A stretch of 64,000 bases of DNA from Rhodobacter sp. (lineage in GTDB: Bacteria > Pseudomonadota > Alphaproteobacteria > Rhodobacterales > Rhodobacteraceae), in NCBI GenBank assembly GCA_020250125.1, contig JADCEL010000028.1:1-64000 (forward strand). The letters are read 5' to 3'. Each line of letters starts with the position of its first letter. Within the stretch, counting starts at the first letter, position 1. The translations under genes and the position numbers were made by a program. Below are positions 46,831-55,566 of this stretch, in pieces. Below the pieces are notes generated by a model, which did not search any database, was not told the DNA's origin, and was given only the letters and a program-made list of their open reading frames with translations.

Positions 46831-47877
46831 TTATTTGCCCCGCCGCGGCGGAGTGCCGGGCGATGATCCGGGCGGGCGCGAAGGGCGGGTCGGGGCCGGG
46901 GGCACCGCCTTTGGCCCTGCGCGCGGCACCGTCCCCGTGCGGGGCACCGCAGAGGCACTGCGCGCCGCCCCGTCGCGCGGGGCAAAGGACCGCGCAGGCT
47001 TTGGCACCGGGCGGCCGGGGGGCGCCTTTGCGCGTGCGGACCCCGACATCGGGCTGCCCGGGGGCGCAGGCGGGGGTTTCGCGGCGGTTCCGCCGGGGCG
47101 CGCCCGCGTGGGCTTCGGTTTGGCGGTGCCGGTCATGTCTTCGGATGCGGGCGGCAGTCCAAGCTGGTCGCGCAGGGTCTTGCCGCGCACCTCCCTGACA
47201 TCGCCCGGCGCCATGTCGCCCAGGCGGAACGGGCCGTAGCTGACCCGGATCAGCCGGTTCACGGTAAGGCCGATGGCAGTCATCGCGCGGCGGATTTCGC
47301 GGTTCTTGCCCTCGCGCAGACCCACGGTCAGCCAGGCATTGGCACCCTGCACCCGGTCAAGCGACACGATCATCGGCTGGAACCGCTCACCCTCGACCGT
47401 CATGCCACTGCGCAGAGGTTCCAGATCGGGGTCCGCCGGGTTGCCCTTGACGCGGACGCGGTACCTGCGCAGCCAGCCGGTCGAGGGCAGTTCCAGGCGG
47501 CGCTTCAGCTCTCCGTCATTGGTCAATAGCAGCAGGCCCTCGGAATTCAGGTCCAGCCGTCCCACCGACATCACGCGCGGCAGGTCGGGCGGCAGATGGT
47601 CGAAGACCGTTTCGCGGCCCTTCTCGTCTGAGGTCGATGTCACCAGACCTTCGGGCTTGTAATACAGCCAAAGCCGGGCGACCTCCGGCTCCTGAACCGG
47701 TTGTCCCGCGACCGTGATGCGGTCCTTCGCGGTGACGTTCAGCGCCGGGCTGCTGATCACCTTGCCGTTCACCGTGACCTGGCCAAGTTCGATCATCCGC
47801 TCTGCCTCGCGGCGCGAGGCGATGCCGGCGCGGGACAGGACTTTGGCGATCCGGTCGCCTTCTGGGGTGTCGGTCAT
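46831..47877 (-). CDS. rluB: 23S rRNA pseudouridine synthase with basic tail
   Basis: A 348-residue RsuA/RluB-family enzyme. An S4 domain (RIAKVLSRAGIASRREAERMI, VTVNGKVISSPA) precedes the catalytic domain with VGRLDLNSEGLLLLTNDG (catalytic Asp) and LREGKNREIRRAM. RluB modifies U2605 of 23S rRNA; RluE/RsuA types cannot be excluded. The last ~100 residues are a Pro/Ala/Arg-rich tail (RPSRPPGSSPGTPPRRGK), probably disordered and RNA-binding. The start was set at MTDTPEGDR. It is divergent from tadA across a repeat element. Confidence 0.9.
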   Translation of the reverse strand: MTDTPEGDRIAKVLSRAGIASRREAERMIELGQVTVNGKVISSPALNVTAKDRITVAGQPVQEPEVARLWLYYKPEGLVTSTSDEKGRETVFDHLPPDLPRVMSVGRLDLNSEGLLLLTNDGELKRRLELPSTGWLRRYRVRVKGNPADPDLEPLRSGMTVEGERFQPMIVSLDRVQGANAWLTVGLREGKNREIRRAMTAIGLTVNRLIRVSYGPFRLGDMAPGDVREVRGKTLRDQLGLPPASEDMTGTAKPKPTRARPGGTAAKPPPAPPGSPMSGSARAKAPPGRPVPKPARSFAPRDGAARSASAVPRTGTVPRAGPKAVPPAPTRPSRPPGSSPGTPPRRGK

Positions 47878-47924
47878 CCGGGCTTTCCTCGGCAATCAAT
47901 CGGCGGTCTGTCTGTGCAAGGCCG

Positions 47925-47977
47925 CCGGGGGTTTTCCACCCCCGGACCCCCGGAGGATATTTGTGAACAGGAAATGG
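47925..47977 (+). repeat. Composite intergenic element, second copy
   Basis: A hairpin CCGGGGGT-TTTCC-ACCCCCGG (47925–47945) is followed by the motif GAGGATATTTGTGAACAG (47953–47970), then GAAATGG. The 18-nt motif is identical to 18892–18909, and the hairpin shares the TTTCC loop. It lies between divergent rluB and tadA, whereas the first copy lies inside the his operon, so its orientation relative to genes is not fixed. Confidence 0.75.
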
Positions 47978-48024
47978 AACAAGGCATGCTTGTGAACCGG
48001 GGCGGGTCTTGACATCAAGGGGGC

Positions 48025-48480
48025 ATGAGCCGCTTTCGCAGCCATATGGAGATTGCCCTGGCCGAGGCGCGCGCCGCCGCCGCGCGCGGCGAGGTGCCCG
48101 TGGGCGCGGTCATTGTTTCGCCGGATGGCCGGATTGTGGCCCGTGCGGGCAACCGGACGCGGCAGCCGTCGGACCCCACGGCCCATGCGGAGATGCTGGT
48201 GATCCGCGCGGCCTGTGCTGCGACCGGGTCCGAACGGCTGACGGGCCACGACCTTTATGTCACGCTGGAACCCTGCGCGATGTGTGCGGCCGCGATTGCG
48301 GCGGCGCGGATCGCCCGGCTCTATTATGGCGCGGCCGACCCCAAGTCGGGCGGTGTCGCGCAGGGGGCACGGGTCTTCACCCATCCGCAGTGCCACCATG
48401 CCCCCGAGGTTTATGACGGCATCAACGCTGACGCCGCAGAGGCCCTGCTGAAGGATTTCTTTGCCGCCCGCCGCCCGTGA
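48025..48480 (+). CDS. tadA: tRNA-specific adenosine deaminase
   Basis: A 151-residue zinc deaminase. The catalytic HAEMLVIRAA (zinc His and proton-shuttle Glu) and EPCAMCAAAIAAARI (two zinc Cys) are in place, and DPKSGGV follows. TadA converts A34 to inosine in tRNA-Arg(ACG); that family fits better than guanine deaminase. The ATG is 47 bp after the repeat element. Confidence 0.93.
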   Translation: MSRFRSHMEIALAEARAAAARGEVPVGAVIVSPDGRIVARAGNRTRQPSDPTAHAEMLVIRAACAATGSERLTGHDLYVTLEPCAMCAAAIAAARIARLYYGAADPKSGGVAQGARVFTHPQCHHAPEVYDGINADAAEALLKDFFAARRP

Positions 48481-48792
48481 TGCCAGGACGGCAGAGTCTG
48501 CGGCGGATCAGGCCGGCCATGCCGACACCGGGGATCGCCCGCTTTCGGGCCGGTGCCGGTGATTGGCCCGCAAGGTCGCCTGCCCCCTGCCTGCGCAGGG
48601 GGCGCGTCGCGCCGACCTGCGCCTTGTCTTCCCGGCTTCGGGAATCACCGGAATCGCCTTTGGCCGCGGGCGGCTGGCGACATGGCCGTTTCCCGCCTGA
48701 TCCGCAAACCGGACCGGCCGGGCCGGATCAATCTTGTTGCCCCGCTCGGTTTGGTTGCTAAGTGAACGCGGGGCGGGTGGACGGAGACGGGA
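48481..48792. other. Gene-free spacer after tadA
   Basis: 312 bp without a gene. It holds a perfect 9-bp hairpin GCCCCCTGC-CTGC-GCAGGGGGC (48582–48603) and a short one TTCCCG/CGGGAA nearby. Either could end tadA, though no T-run follows. Confidence 0.4.
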
Positions 48793-49440
48793 ATGGCCTG
48801 GCGTGATGATGCGGTGGACGGCTATTGCGAGCGGCTGACGCCGGGCTACTGGGCCGAGCCGGTGAACGCCGTCACGAATATGGCCTTTGTGGTTGCGGCG
48901 GCCCTGATGTGGCGGCGCACGGCGGGGCTGCCGCTGGCACGGGCCATGGTGCTGGTGCTGGGGGCGATCGGGGTGGGGTCCTATCTGTTTCACACCCATG
49001 CCAACCGGGCAACCGGGGTGATGGATGTGATCGCCATCATTGCGTTCATTCTGCTTTACGTCTTTGCGGCAAGCCGTGATTTCCTGGGGCTTGCGCCGTG
49101 GCGGGCCGGACTGGCAACGGCGGCCTTCCTGCCTTACGCGGCCGCGACCGTGCCGCTGTGGTCGATGATCCCGGGGCTGGGGTCGTCGGCCGGCTATGCC
49201 CCGGTACCGGTGCTGATCCTTTTCTATGCCTGGCTGATGCGCCGCCGCGCGCCGGCGACGGCACAGGGTCTGGCGGCGGGGGCCGGCCTTCTGGTCCTGT
49301 CGCTTGTCTTCCGGACCCTGGACGAACCGCTTTGCGCCGTCTGGCCGATGGGCACGCATTTCCTGTGGCATCTTCTGAATGCGGTCATGCTGGGCTGGAT
49401 GATCAACGTCTATGTCAGGCACCGCACCGGCAGGGCTTGA
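48793..49440 (+). CDS. Alkaline ceramidase-like membrane hydrolase
   Basis: A 215-residue protein with about seven membrane helices. It matches the ceramidase (CREST) superfamily: DGYCERLTPGYWAEPVNAVTNMAFV at the start, the catalytic-site Ser/His in VGSYLFHTHANRATGVMDVI, and the paired His in MGTHFLWHLLNAVMLGW. In eukaryotes these cleave ceramides using zinc. In bacteria the substrate is unknown, possibly an amide lipid such as an ornithine or sphingolipid-like lipid. A small membrane protein gene follows 43 bp later. Confidence 0.82.
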   Translation: MAWRDDAVDGYCERLTPGYWAEPVNAVTNMAFVVAAALMWRRTAGLPLARAMVLVLGAIGVGSYLFHTHANRATGVMDVIAIIAFILLYVFAASRDFLGLAPWRAGLATAAFLPYAAATVPLWSMIPGLGSSAGYAPVPVLILFYAWLMRRRAPATAQGLAAGAGLLVLSLVFRTLDEPLCAVWPMGTHFLWHLLNAVMLGWMINVYVRHRTGRA

Positions 49441-49483
49441 TCTGCGGGCAGCGACTGGCCAAACAGGCGGTGGAGGATATTGC

Positions 49484-49768
49484 ATGACCCTGACCGAACT
49501 GTTTCTTGCCCAGCTTGCGGACCCCTTCCGCATCGGCCTGCTGATTGCCCTGATCGTGACAACCATGCGCACCGTGGCGGTGACCGGCAAGGTCATTCCG
49601 CTGCTGGCAGGGGCTGTCTTTGTCGCGGTGCTGATCCCCGCAACCCTGTCGCCGCTGCCGGGGGTCACGATGCAGGCTGCGGCGGGTGTCGGGCTGGCGG
49701 CAAATGCCGTGATCCTTGCGGTGCTTCTGGCGGGTTACGCCCTGTTCCGGCGCATCCGGCGCGGTTAG
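49484..49768 (+). CDS. Small three-helix membrane protein
   Basis: A 94-residue hydrophobic protein with about three helices (IGLLIALIVTTMRTVAV, VIPLLAGAVFVAVLIPATL, AVILAVLLAGYALFRRIRR). The start was placed at the ATG preceded by TGGAGG. No family recognised. It follows the ceramidase-like gene at 43 bp in the same direction and may belong to the same transcript. Confidence 0.7.
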   Translation: MTLTELFLAQLADPFRIGLLIALIVTTMRTVAVTGKVIPLLAGAVFVAVLIPATLSPLPGVTMQAAAGVGLAANAVILAVLLAGYALFRRIRRG

Positions 49769-49833
49769 ACCGCGCCTTGCAGTGATCGCCCCGCGCGGCT
49801 AAACGGTGCAAAACGACCGTCGGAGGCCGAGGC

Positions 49834-50121
49834 TTGTCCATCGATATCGAAACCGCCCGCCGCGTGGCCAAGCTGGCGCGCATCCGCGTGGATGAGGCCG
49901 ACCTGCCCGCCCTGGCGGGTGAGCTGTCCGGCATCCTGCGGTTCATGGAGCAGCTGAACGAGGTGGACGTGACCGGGACCGAACCGATGACCAGCGTCAC
50001 GCCGATGCGGCTCAAGCGCCGGGCCGATGTGGTGACGGATGGCAATATCCAGGGTGCCATCCTGAAGAACGCGCCCGATGCGCGCGAAGGGTTCTTTGCC
50101 GTGCCGAAGGTGGTGGAATGA
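49834..50121 (+). CDS. gatC: Asp/Glu-tRNA amidotransferase subunit C
   Basis: A 95-residue GatC, the small stabilising subunit of GatCAB, which amidates misacylated Glu-tRNA(Gln)/Asp-tRNA(Asn). Family stretches are [41 protein letters not shown], and a C-terminal [17 protein letters not shown]. The start is TTG, with CGGAGG upstream. It overlaps gatA by 4 bp. Confidence 0.95.
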   Translation: MSIDIETARRVAKLARIRVDEADLPALAGELSGILRFMEQLNEVDVTGTEPMTSVTPMRLKRRADVVTDGNIQGAILKNAPDAREGFFAVPKVVE

Positions 50122-51608
50122 GCGCGGGTGCCAACACGCTGACGGTTGCGGCCGCGCGCGACGCCCTGCGCAAGCGCGAGCTTTCGGCGGTTGATCTGAC
50201 CATGGCCTGCCTGACCGCGATGGATGCGGGCGACGGCCTGAATGCCTTTGCGCACAAGACGCCGGAAATCGCCCTGGCCCAGGCGCGGGCCGCCGATGCG
50301 CGGCTGGCCGCAGGTGCTGCACCCGATCTGTGCGGGATACCGCTGGGCATCAAGGACCTGTTCTGCACCAGGGGGGTGGCATCGCAGGCGGCGTCCAACA
50401 TCCTGCGCGGGTTCAGGCCCGAATACGAAAGCACCGTCACCGCGCAGCTGTTCGCCGCCGGGGCGGTGATGCTGGGCAAGCTCAACATGGATGAATTCGC
50501 CATGGGATCGAGCAATGAGACCTCGTGCTATGGCGATGCCGTCAACCCGTGGCGGCGCGCGGGCGATGACACGGCCCTGACGCCCGGCGGGTCCTCGGGC
50601 GGGTCTGCCAGTGCGGTTGCCGCCGATCTGTGCCTTGCCGCCACGGGGACCGACACCGGCGGATCGATCCGCCAGCCTGCCGCCTTTACCGGGATCGTCG
50701 GCATCAAGCCGACCTATGGGCGCGTCAGCCGCTGGGGCATCATTGCCTTCGCCTCGTCACTGGACCAGGCCGGGCCGATGACAAAGACCGTCCGCGACGC
50801 CACCCTGCTTCTGGGGGCGATGGCCGGGCACGATCCCAAGGATTCAACCAGCGCAGACCTGCCCGTTCCGGATTTCGAGGCGGCCCTGACCGGCGACATC
50901 CGTGGCAAGACCATCGGCATTCCCAGGGAATACCGCATGGACGGCATGCCCGCCGAGATCGAGGCGCTGTGGGTCCATGGCACGGCGATGCTGAAGGATG
51001 CCGGGGCCAGGATCGTTGATATCAGCCTGCCGCACACGAAATACGCGCTGCCGGCCTATTACGTGATCGCCCCTGCCGAAGCCTCGTCCAACCTTGCGCG
51101 CTATGATGGCGTGCGTTACGGCCACCGCGCGAAGCTTGCGCAGGGCGACGGCATCACCGAGATGTATGAGAAAACCCGCGCCGAAGGCTTCGGCAAGGAA
51201 GTGCAGCGCCGCGTGATGATCGGCACCTATGTGCTGTCCGCCGGGTTCTATGACGCCTATTACAACCGCGCCCGCAAGGTGCGCGCCCTGATCAAGCGCG
51301 ACTTTGATCTGGCCTTCGCGGCCGGCGTCGATGCGATCCTGACCCCTGCCACCCCGTCCAGCGCCTTTGGCCTGGGGGAAATGGCCCATGCCGATCCGGT
51401 GGAAATGTATCTGAACGATGTTTTCACGGTGACGGTCAACCTGGCCGGCCTGCCGGGCATTGCCGTGCCGGTGGGGCTGGATGCAAAAGGCTTGCCGCTG
51501 GGCCTGCAACTGATCGGCAAACCCTGGCAGGAGGCGGACCTTCTGAATCACGCCTATGTGCTGGAACAGGCCGCCGGTTTTGTGGCAAAGGCACCGAAAT
51601 GGTGGTAA
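50118..51608 (+). CDS. gatA: Asp/Glu-tRNA amidotransferase subunit A
   Basis: A 496-residue amidase-signature enzyme of normal GatA length. The catalytic triad is visible: Lys in [10 protein letters not shown], cis-Ser and Ser in [17 protein letters not shown] and [12 protein letters not shown]. It releases ammonia from glutamine for transfer to the tRNA-bound amino acid by GatB. gatB is not in the window, so the complex is split as often seen. It is coupled to gatC by a 4-bp overlap. Confidence 0.97.
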   Translation: MSAGANTLTVAAARDALRKRELSAVDLTMACLTAMDAGDGLNAFAHKTPEIALAQARAADARLAAGAAPDLCGIPLGIKDLFCTRGVASQAASNILRGFRPEYESTVTAQLFAAGAVMLGKLNMDEFAMGSSNETSCYGDAVNPWRRAGDDTALTPGGSSGGSASAVAADLCLAATGTDTGGSIRQPAAFTGIVGIKPTYGRVSRWGIIAFASSLDQAGPMTKTVRDATLLLGAMAGHDPKDSTSADLPVPDFEAALTGDIRGKTIGIPREYRMDGMPAEIEALWVHGTAMLKDAGARIVDISLPHTKYALPAYYVIAPAEASSNLARYDGVRYGHRAKLAQGDGITEMYEKTRAEGFGKEVQRRVMIGTYVLSAGFYDAYYNRARKVRALIKRDFDLAFAAGVDAILTPATPSSAFGLGEMAHADPVEMYLNDVFTVTVNLAGLPGIAVPVGLDAKGLPLGLQLIGKPWQEADLLNHAYVLEQAAGFVAKAPKWW

Positions 51609-51642
51609 TGGCCCCGATGTTCCGCCGGGTCTGGAGAGTATG

Positions 51643-52422
51643 ATGCGGTCTGCCGTTCTTGTTGCAGCACTTGTCGGCCTGTCAGCCTGCGCCCCTGAAC
51701 AGCCCGGCATGGGGGCGGGGTTCAGTGACTATGACACATACCGCGAAGCGCAGCTGACCGGTGCGGCCCCGCGGAACGGGACGATGGCACCGATGGGCCA
51801 GATGCCGGCGGCCGGGTTTGATCCTGCCAGGATCGGCGCCGCAATTGACGCCTCTGAACAGGCGGCGGGCGCGCCGCTGAGCGCGCTGTCGCCTTCGGCC
51901 TTTGCCCCCTTGCCGCAACAGGGCGCGTCCGGTGGCGCGATGATCGGTTCAGCCGATCTTTTTGATCCGAACCGTCCGCGCGGCGATGCCCCTGCGGGAA
52001 TCGCCGTCGAAAGCGGCGAGATGATGCGGGTCAATGGCGGTATCTCGGACGAGCAGGATTTTGATGCCGTGGCCGGGCGCGAGACCATCGAAAGCGACGC
52101 GCAGCGGATTGCCCGCAACCGCGCGCAATATGTCGTCGTGGAACCGACTGCCCTGCCGCAGAGAACCGGCAGCAGCGGGCCGAACATTGTCGAATTCGCC
52201 CTTAACACCCGCAACGGGGTGGGCGAGCAGATGTACAGCCGGTCCGCGATCCGGCTGACCTCGCCGGAAGCGGCCTGCAGGCGCTACAGGTCGCCCGATC
52301 TTGCCCAGGAGGCTTTCCTGAGGTCAGGCGGGCCGAAGCGGGACCCCAGGGGGCTTGATCCGGACGGCGACGGCTTTGCCTGCGCCTGGGATCCGGGCCC
52401 GTTCCGCACCGCGCTGCAATAG
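51643..52422 (+). CDS. Lipoprotein with excalibur calcium-binding domain
   Basis: A 259-residue lipoprotein: MRSAVLVAALVGLSAC with the lipobox Cys at about 16. A long Pro/Ala/Gly-rich stretch leads to a C-terminal excalibur-type motif (DPDGDGFACAWDPGPFR), a DxDxDG calcium-binding loop. The second of two adjacent Met codons was chosen because it gives a better distance from GGAG. It sits 4 bp upstream of an amidase gene, suggesting a shared cell-wall role. Confidence 0.8.
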   Translation: MRSAVLVAALVGLSACAPEQPGMGAGFSDYDTYREAQLTGAAPRNGTMAPMGQMPAAGFDPARIGAAIDASEQAAGAPLSALSPSAFAPLPQQGASGGAMIGSADLFDPNRPRGDAPAGIAVESGEMMRVNGGISDEQDFDAVAGRETIESDAQRIARNRAQYVVVEPTALPQRTGSSGPNIVEFALNTRNGVGEQMYSRSAIRLTSPEAACRRYRSPDLAQEAFLRSGGPKRDPRGLDPDGDGFACAWDPGPFRTALQ

Positions 52423-52426
52423 GGCG

Positions 52427-53104
52427 ATGGGCCCTGTCCTGTCGCCGAACTTCGGGGAACGGCGCGGCGGGGTTGCGCCGGATCTGGTCGTGCTGCATTA
52501 CACGGCGATGCCCGGTTGTGCCGCCGCGCTGGAGCGTCTGTGCGACCCGCTGGCAGAGGTTTCGGCGCATTATCTGATCTGCGAAGCGGGCGATGTGCTG
52601 GCCCTTGTCCCCGAACGGGCGCGGGCCTGGCATGCCGGGGCGGGGTCCTGGGGGGCGCTGACAGATGTCAATTCGCACAGCATCGGCATTGAACTGGCCA
52701 ATGATGGCCTGCAACCTTTTGCGGCACCCCAGATGGCCGCGCTGGAATTCCTGCTGGGCGGCATTCTTGCACGGTGGTCGATTCCGCCGCATCGCGTGAT
52801 CGGCCATTCCGACCTGGCCCCTGCGCGCAAGGGTGATCCGGGCGCGCGGTTCGATTGGCGCAGGCTGGCGCGGGCCGGCCTTTCGATCTGGCCCGAAGCG
52901 CATGATTCTGCTGCGGACGCGGCCGCGTTTCAGGCGGCGGCGCGGCTCTTTGGCTATCCCGACGCGCCCCTGGACGTTCTGCTGCGCGCGGTGCGGCTGC
53001 GCTTCCGCCCCTGGGGTGTCGGGCCGCTGGACGGGGTGGACATGGGCATCATGCTGGACCTTGCCCGGCGCTTTCCGGTTGACGCGGGCGGGACGCGCCC
53101 TTAA
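52427..53104 (+). CDS. N-acetylmuramoyl-L-alanine amidase, AmiD-like
   Basis: A 225-residue Amidase_2/PGRP-fold enzyme that cleaves the lactyl-amide bond of peptidoglycan. Zinc ligands are visible in VVLHYTAMPG and VIGHSDLAPARKGDPG. HSIGIELANDG and SAHYLICEAGDV complete the fold. A C-terminal helical peptidoglycan-binding-like part follows (AAFQAAARLFGYPDAPLDVLL). No signal peptide is seen, so it may act on recycled muropeptides in the cytoplasm or be exported otherwise. Its stop is only ~10 bp before the RNase P RNA. Confidence 0.88.
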   Translation: MGPVLSPNFGERRGGVAPDLVVLHYTAMPGCAAALERLCDPLAEVSAHYLICEAGDVLALVPERARAWHAGAGSWGALTDVNSHSIGIELANDGLQPFAAPQMAALEFLLGGILARWSIPPHRVIGHSDLAPARKGDPGARFDWRRLARAGLSIWPEAHDSAADAAAFQAAARLFGYPDAPLDVLLRAVRLRFRPWGVGPLDGVDMGIMLDLARRFPVDAGGTRP

Positions 53105-53113
53105 CTGCGGCCT

Positions 53114-53520
53114 GCGCGGATGGCTGGATGACCGCGGCGGGGCGAAGGCCCTGTCGAGGAAAGTCCGGGCTCCATGAAGCAGGGGTGCCGGGTAACGCCC
53201 GGCCGGGGCAACCCGAGGGAAAGCGCCACAGAGAAGAGTCTGCCCCATCGGACCGGAAACGGTTCCGGGGTGATGGTGAAACGGTGGGGTAAAAGCCCAC
53301 CGCGGACCTGGCAACAGGGACGGCACGGCAAGCCCCACCCGGAGCAATGCCGAATAGGGGCCTCAGGCGGGCAGTCCGGCAACGGGCGGCACCGCAGGGA
53401 CGTTTCAGCCCGGAGGCCCGGGTTGGCAGCTAAAGCCCGCCGGCAACGGCGGGATCAGAGGAATGGTCATCCAGGGGGTTTCGGCCCCCGGACAGAACCC
53501 GGCTTACAGGCTGTCCGCGC
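53114..53520 (+). ncRNA. rnpB: RNase P RNA, class A
   Basis: The conserved core is unmistakable: GAGGAAAGTCCGGGCTCC (53156–53173), the GGTAACGCCCGG…GGCAACCCGAGGGAAAG region, ACAGAGAA, AGGGACGGCACGGCAAG-type P-helices, and AGAGGAATGGTCATC near the 3' end. The terminal helix P1 forms between GCGCGGA (53114–53120) and TCCGCGC (53514–53520), fixing the ends. ACAGAACCCGGCTTA precedes the 3' end as in other bacteria. Position ~10 bp after an amidase gene leaves little room for its own promoter outside that gene. Confidence 0.97.
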
Positions 53521-53538
53521 ATGTCCTGCTGCTGAAAT

Positions 53539-53565
53539 GTGCCGCCTGCGGCGGCACGCCTTTGT
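53539..53565 (+). terminator. Likely terminator of rnpB
   Basis: A perfect 8-bp stem GTGCCGCC/GGCGGCAC with a TGC loop is followed by GCCTTTGTCT. The T-run is weak. Confidence 0.5.
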
Positions 53566-53592
53566 CTCGGCTCCGCGCTGTGCGCTGCGCCT

Positions 53593-53630
53593 CGGAGTGG
53601 CTCCGCCGGGGGTATTTTTGCCAAGAAGAA
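53593..53630 (+). repeat. GGGGTATTTTTGCCAAGAAG element
   Basis: A hairpin CGGAG-TGG-CTCCG is followed by GGTATTTTTGCCAAGAAGAA (53611–53630), an AT-rich motif in GC-rich sequence. From memory, very similar motifs recur across Rhodobacteraceae intergenic regions. In form (hairpin, then AT-rich motif) it resembles the two GAGGATATTTGTG elements in this window. The rest of 53521–53789 holds no gene. Confidence 0.55.
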
Positions 53631-53789
53631 GCCGCATCGGGGCGGTTTTTCTGCGGAGCGGCAGGCGGCAGGCCGACATGCCGTTCGGGACGGTGCTTTC
53701 GCTGTTGACACCGCAGCCCCGGCGGATAAAAGGCGGGCTTCAAGGATTTCACCGGGTGCTGCGGTTCCCGGGCTGTTGGAGAAGCGACC

Positions 53790-53957
53790 ATGGCGAAACC
53801 GGCGACCATCAAGATCCGTCTGAATTCGACGGCGGGCACCGGGCACTTCTATGTGACCAAAAAGAATGCCAAGACGATGACCGAAAAGATGTCGGTCCGC
53901 AAATACGATCCCGTCAAGCGGGAGCATGTGGAATACAAGGAAGGCAAGATCAAGTAA
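53790..53957 (+). CDS. rpmG: 50S ribosomal protein L33
   Basis: A 55-residue L33 starting [20 protein letters not shown] and ending [10 protein letters not shown]. It is the cysteine-free (zinc-independent) form, as the usual CxxC pairs are absent. TGGAGAAG lies 8 bp before the ATG. A clear terminator follows, so it is probably transcribed alone. Confidence 0.97.
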   Translation: MAKPATIKIRLNSTAGTGHFYVTKKNAKTMTEKMSVRKYDPVKREHVEYKEGKIK

Positions 53958-53983
53958 GGTCTGCCGCCGGTATTTCGAATGAC

Positions 53984-54018
53984 AGGGCCGCTTCGCAAGA
54001 AGGCGGCCCTTTTCTTTT
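53984..54018 (+). terminator. Rho-independent terminator of rpmG
   Basis: A stem AGGGCCGC/GCGGCCCT (53984–53991 and 54003–54010) with an 11-nt loop is followed by TTTCTTTT. Confidence 0.88.
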
Positions 54019-54045
54019 GCCTGGTGCGACCTCAGGTTGATCTGC

Positions 54046-54567
54046 ATGACCGAGCTTCTGATCCTTCGCCCGTCCACGTCTGCTGACCTGGCCGAGGTCG
54101 ACGCGCTGCTGGCGCGCAGCTATCCGCGACTGCTGGCGGGGGATTATCCGCCCTCGGTCATGGTGCTTGCGCTGCCGCTGATCGCGCGGGCCCGGCCCGA
54201 GCTGCTGGCCTCGGGCACCTACTGGCTGGCGCAGGAAGCGGATGGGCGGATCGTGGGGGCGGGCGGGTGGACGCGGGCCGCGCCGCAACCGACCGGGGGT
54301 GACGGGGCCGGGACAGGGCATGTGCGCCACGTGGTGACCGATGCGGACTGCGTGCGGCGGGGCATCGGGCGGGCGCTGATGGGCCGCGTGATGGAGCAGG
54401 CGCGGGAGGCGGGGGTGCAGCGGCTTGACTGCCTGTCGACGCGCACGGCGGTGCCGTTCTATGCCAGCCTTGGCTTTCGCGAGATGGGTGCCTTGGAGGT
54501 GCCGCTGCGGCCCGGCATCGTCTTTCCGGCGGTGCGCATGGTGCGCGGGCTGGACGCGCCAGCGTAA
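54046..54567 (+). CDS. GNAT-family N-acetyltransferase
   Basis: A 173-residue GNAT enzyme. The N-terminal LILRPSTSADLAEVDALL, the acetyl-CoA loop VRRGIGRALMGRVMEQA (Q/RxxGxG/A motif), and the C-terminal VPFYASLGFREMG are typical. The acceptor substrate is unknown. The start was set at MTELLILRP. It shares a bidirectional terminator with the convergent Bax-inhibitor gene. Confidence 0.9.
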   Translation: MTELLILRPSTSADLAEVDALLARSYPRLLAGDYPPSVMVLALPLIARARPELLASGTYWLAQEADGRIVGAGGWTRAAPQPTGGDGAGTGHVRHVVTDADCVRRGIGRALMGRVMEQAREAGVQRLDCLSTRTAVPFYASLGFREMGALEVPLRPGIVFPAVRMVRGLDAPA

Positions 54568-54570
54568 TGC

Positions 54571-54602
54571 AAAAAGGGCCGGTCTTGCGACCGACCCTTT
54601 CG
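54571..54602. terminator. Bidirectional terminator
   Basis: A 12-bp stem with one mismatch (AAAGGGCCGGTC against GACCGACCCTTT) and a TTGC loop is flanked by five A on the left and TTTCG on the right. It can end both the acetyltransferase (plus) and the Bax-inhibitor gene (minus, T-run). Confidence 0.85.
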
Positions 54603-54624
54603 TTACCGGCGATGACCGCGTGGG

Positions 54625-55404
54625 TTACTCGCGGTTGCCCATGAATTGCAGCAGGAACATGAACAGGTTGATGAAGTCGAGGTACAGTTGCAGCGCACCC
54701 ATGATCGCGGCCTTGCCCAGCCATTCGCTGTCGCCCGCCTCTGCGTGCTGCAGGTAGGTGTTCTTGATGTTCTGCGTGTCATAGGCCGTCAGCGCTGCGA
54801 ACAGCAGCACGCCGATTGCCGAGATTGCGAACATCAGCGCCGACGAGGCAAGGAAGATATTCACGATCGACGCCACGACCAGCCCGATCACACCCATCAT
54901 CAGGAAGGTGCCAAAGCCAGACAGGTCCCTTTTCGTGGTGTAGCCATACAGCGACAGGCCGGCAAAGGCGATGGCGGTGATCAGGAAGGTCTGCGCGATC
55001 GACTCACCCGTGAACACCAGGAAGATCGAGCTGAGCGACAGGCCCATCACGGCGGCATAGACGTAGAAGTACAGCTGCGCACCGGCCGTGGACAGGCGGC
55101 TCAGGACGGCCCCGAAGCCGAAGACCATGATCAGCGGTGCGAACATGATCACCCATTTCAGCGGGGTGTTGAAGATCGCCGCGCCAAAGGCGGTCAGATA
55201 GCGGTCCGCCCCGATCTGAACGGCCCCGTCCACGGCAACGCCGGTGACCGACAGGCCCGCCACCGCCCAGGCGACAGCGCCGGTCAGCAGCATGCCGACG
55301 GACATCAGCCCGTAAACCTTGTTCATATGGGCGCGAAGGCCCGTGTCGATCTGGGCGGTCCGGGTCCCGACACCAGCCGTCCGGATCGTTTGATAGTCAG
55401 CCAT
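54625..55404 (-). CDS. Bax inhibitor-1/YccA-family membrane protein
   Basis: A 259-residue protein with about seven membrane helices. Features: HMNKVYGLMSVGMLLTGAVA at the start, the family's Asp-containing AALTAYDTQNIKNTYL near residue 205, and a final hydrophobic LYLDFINLFMFLLQFMG. Bacterial members such as YccA modulate the FtsH protease or handle calcium and protons. The start was set at MADYQTI. A heat-shock-type promoter lies ~60 bp upstream, which fits a role in membrane protein quality control. Confidence 0.93.
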   Translation of the reverse strand: MADYQTIRTAGVGTRTAQIDTGLRAHMNKVYGLMSVGMLLTGAVAWAVAGLSVTGVAVDGAVQIGADRYLTAFGAAIFNTPLKWVIMFAPLIMVFGFGAVLSRLSTAGAQLYFYVYAAVMGLSLSSIFLVFTGESIAQTFLITAIAFAGLSLYGYTTKRDLSGFGTFLMMGVIGLVVASIVNIFLASSALMFAISAIGVLLFAALTAYDTQNIKNTYLQHAEAGDSEWLGKAAIMGALQLYLDFINLFMFLLQFMGNRE

Positions 55405-55466
55405 GTGAAGCCTCCGATGTTGTCCCTTTGGGCGGACCTGTTGAAGGATCCACCTCACGCGCTTTT

Positions 55467-55495
55467 ATATCGGGCGACCTTACACGCTTTTCAAG
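55467..55495 (-). promoter_or_regulatory. RpoH (sigma-32)-type promoter
   Basis: On the minus strand CTTGAAA, 14 bp, CCCGATAT closely matches the heat-shock consensus CTTGAAA-N13–17-CCCCATNT. It would start transcription about 55 nt before the Bax-inhibitor ATG. Confidence 0.6.
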
Positions 55496-55566
55496 GACTT
55501 CGACGGGAAAAGCAAAGGCACCTGACCGCACTTTCGGTGGGCGGGGCCGCTGCGCCCGGTCCAGGG

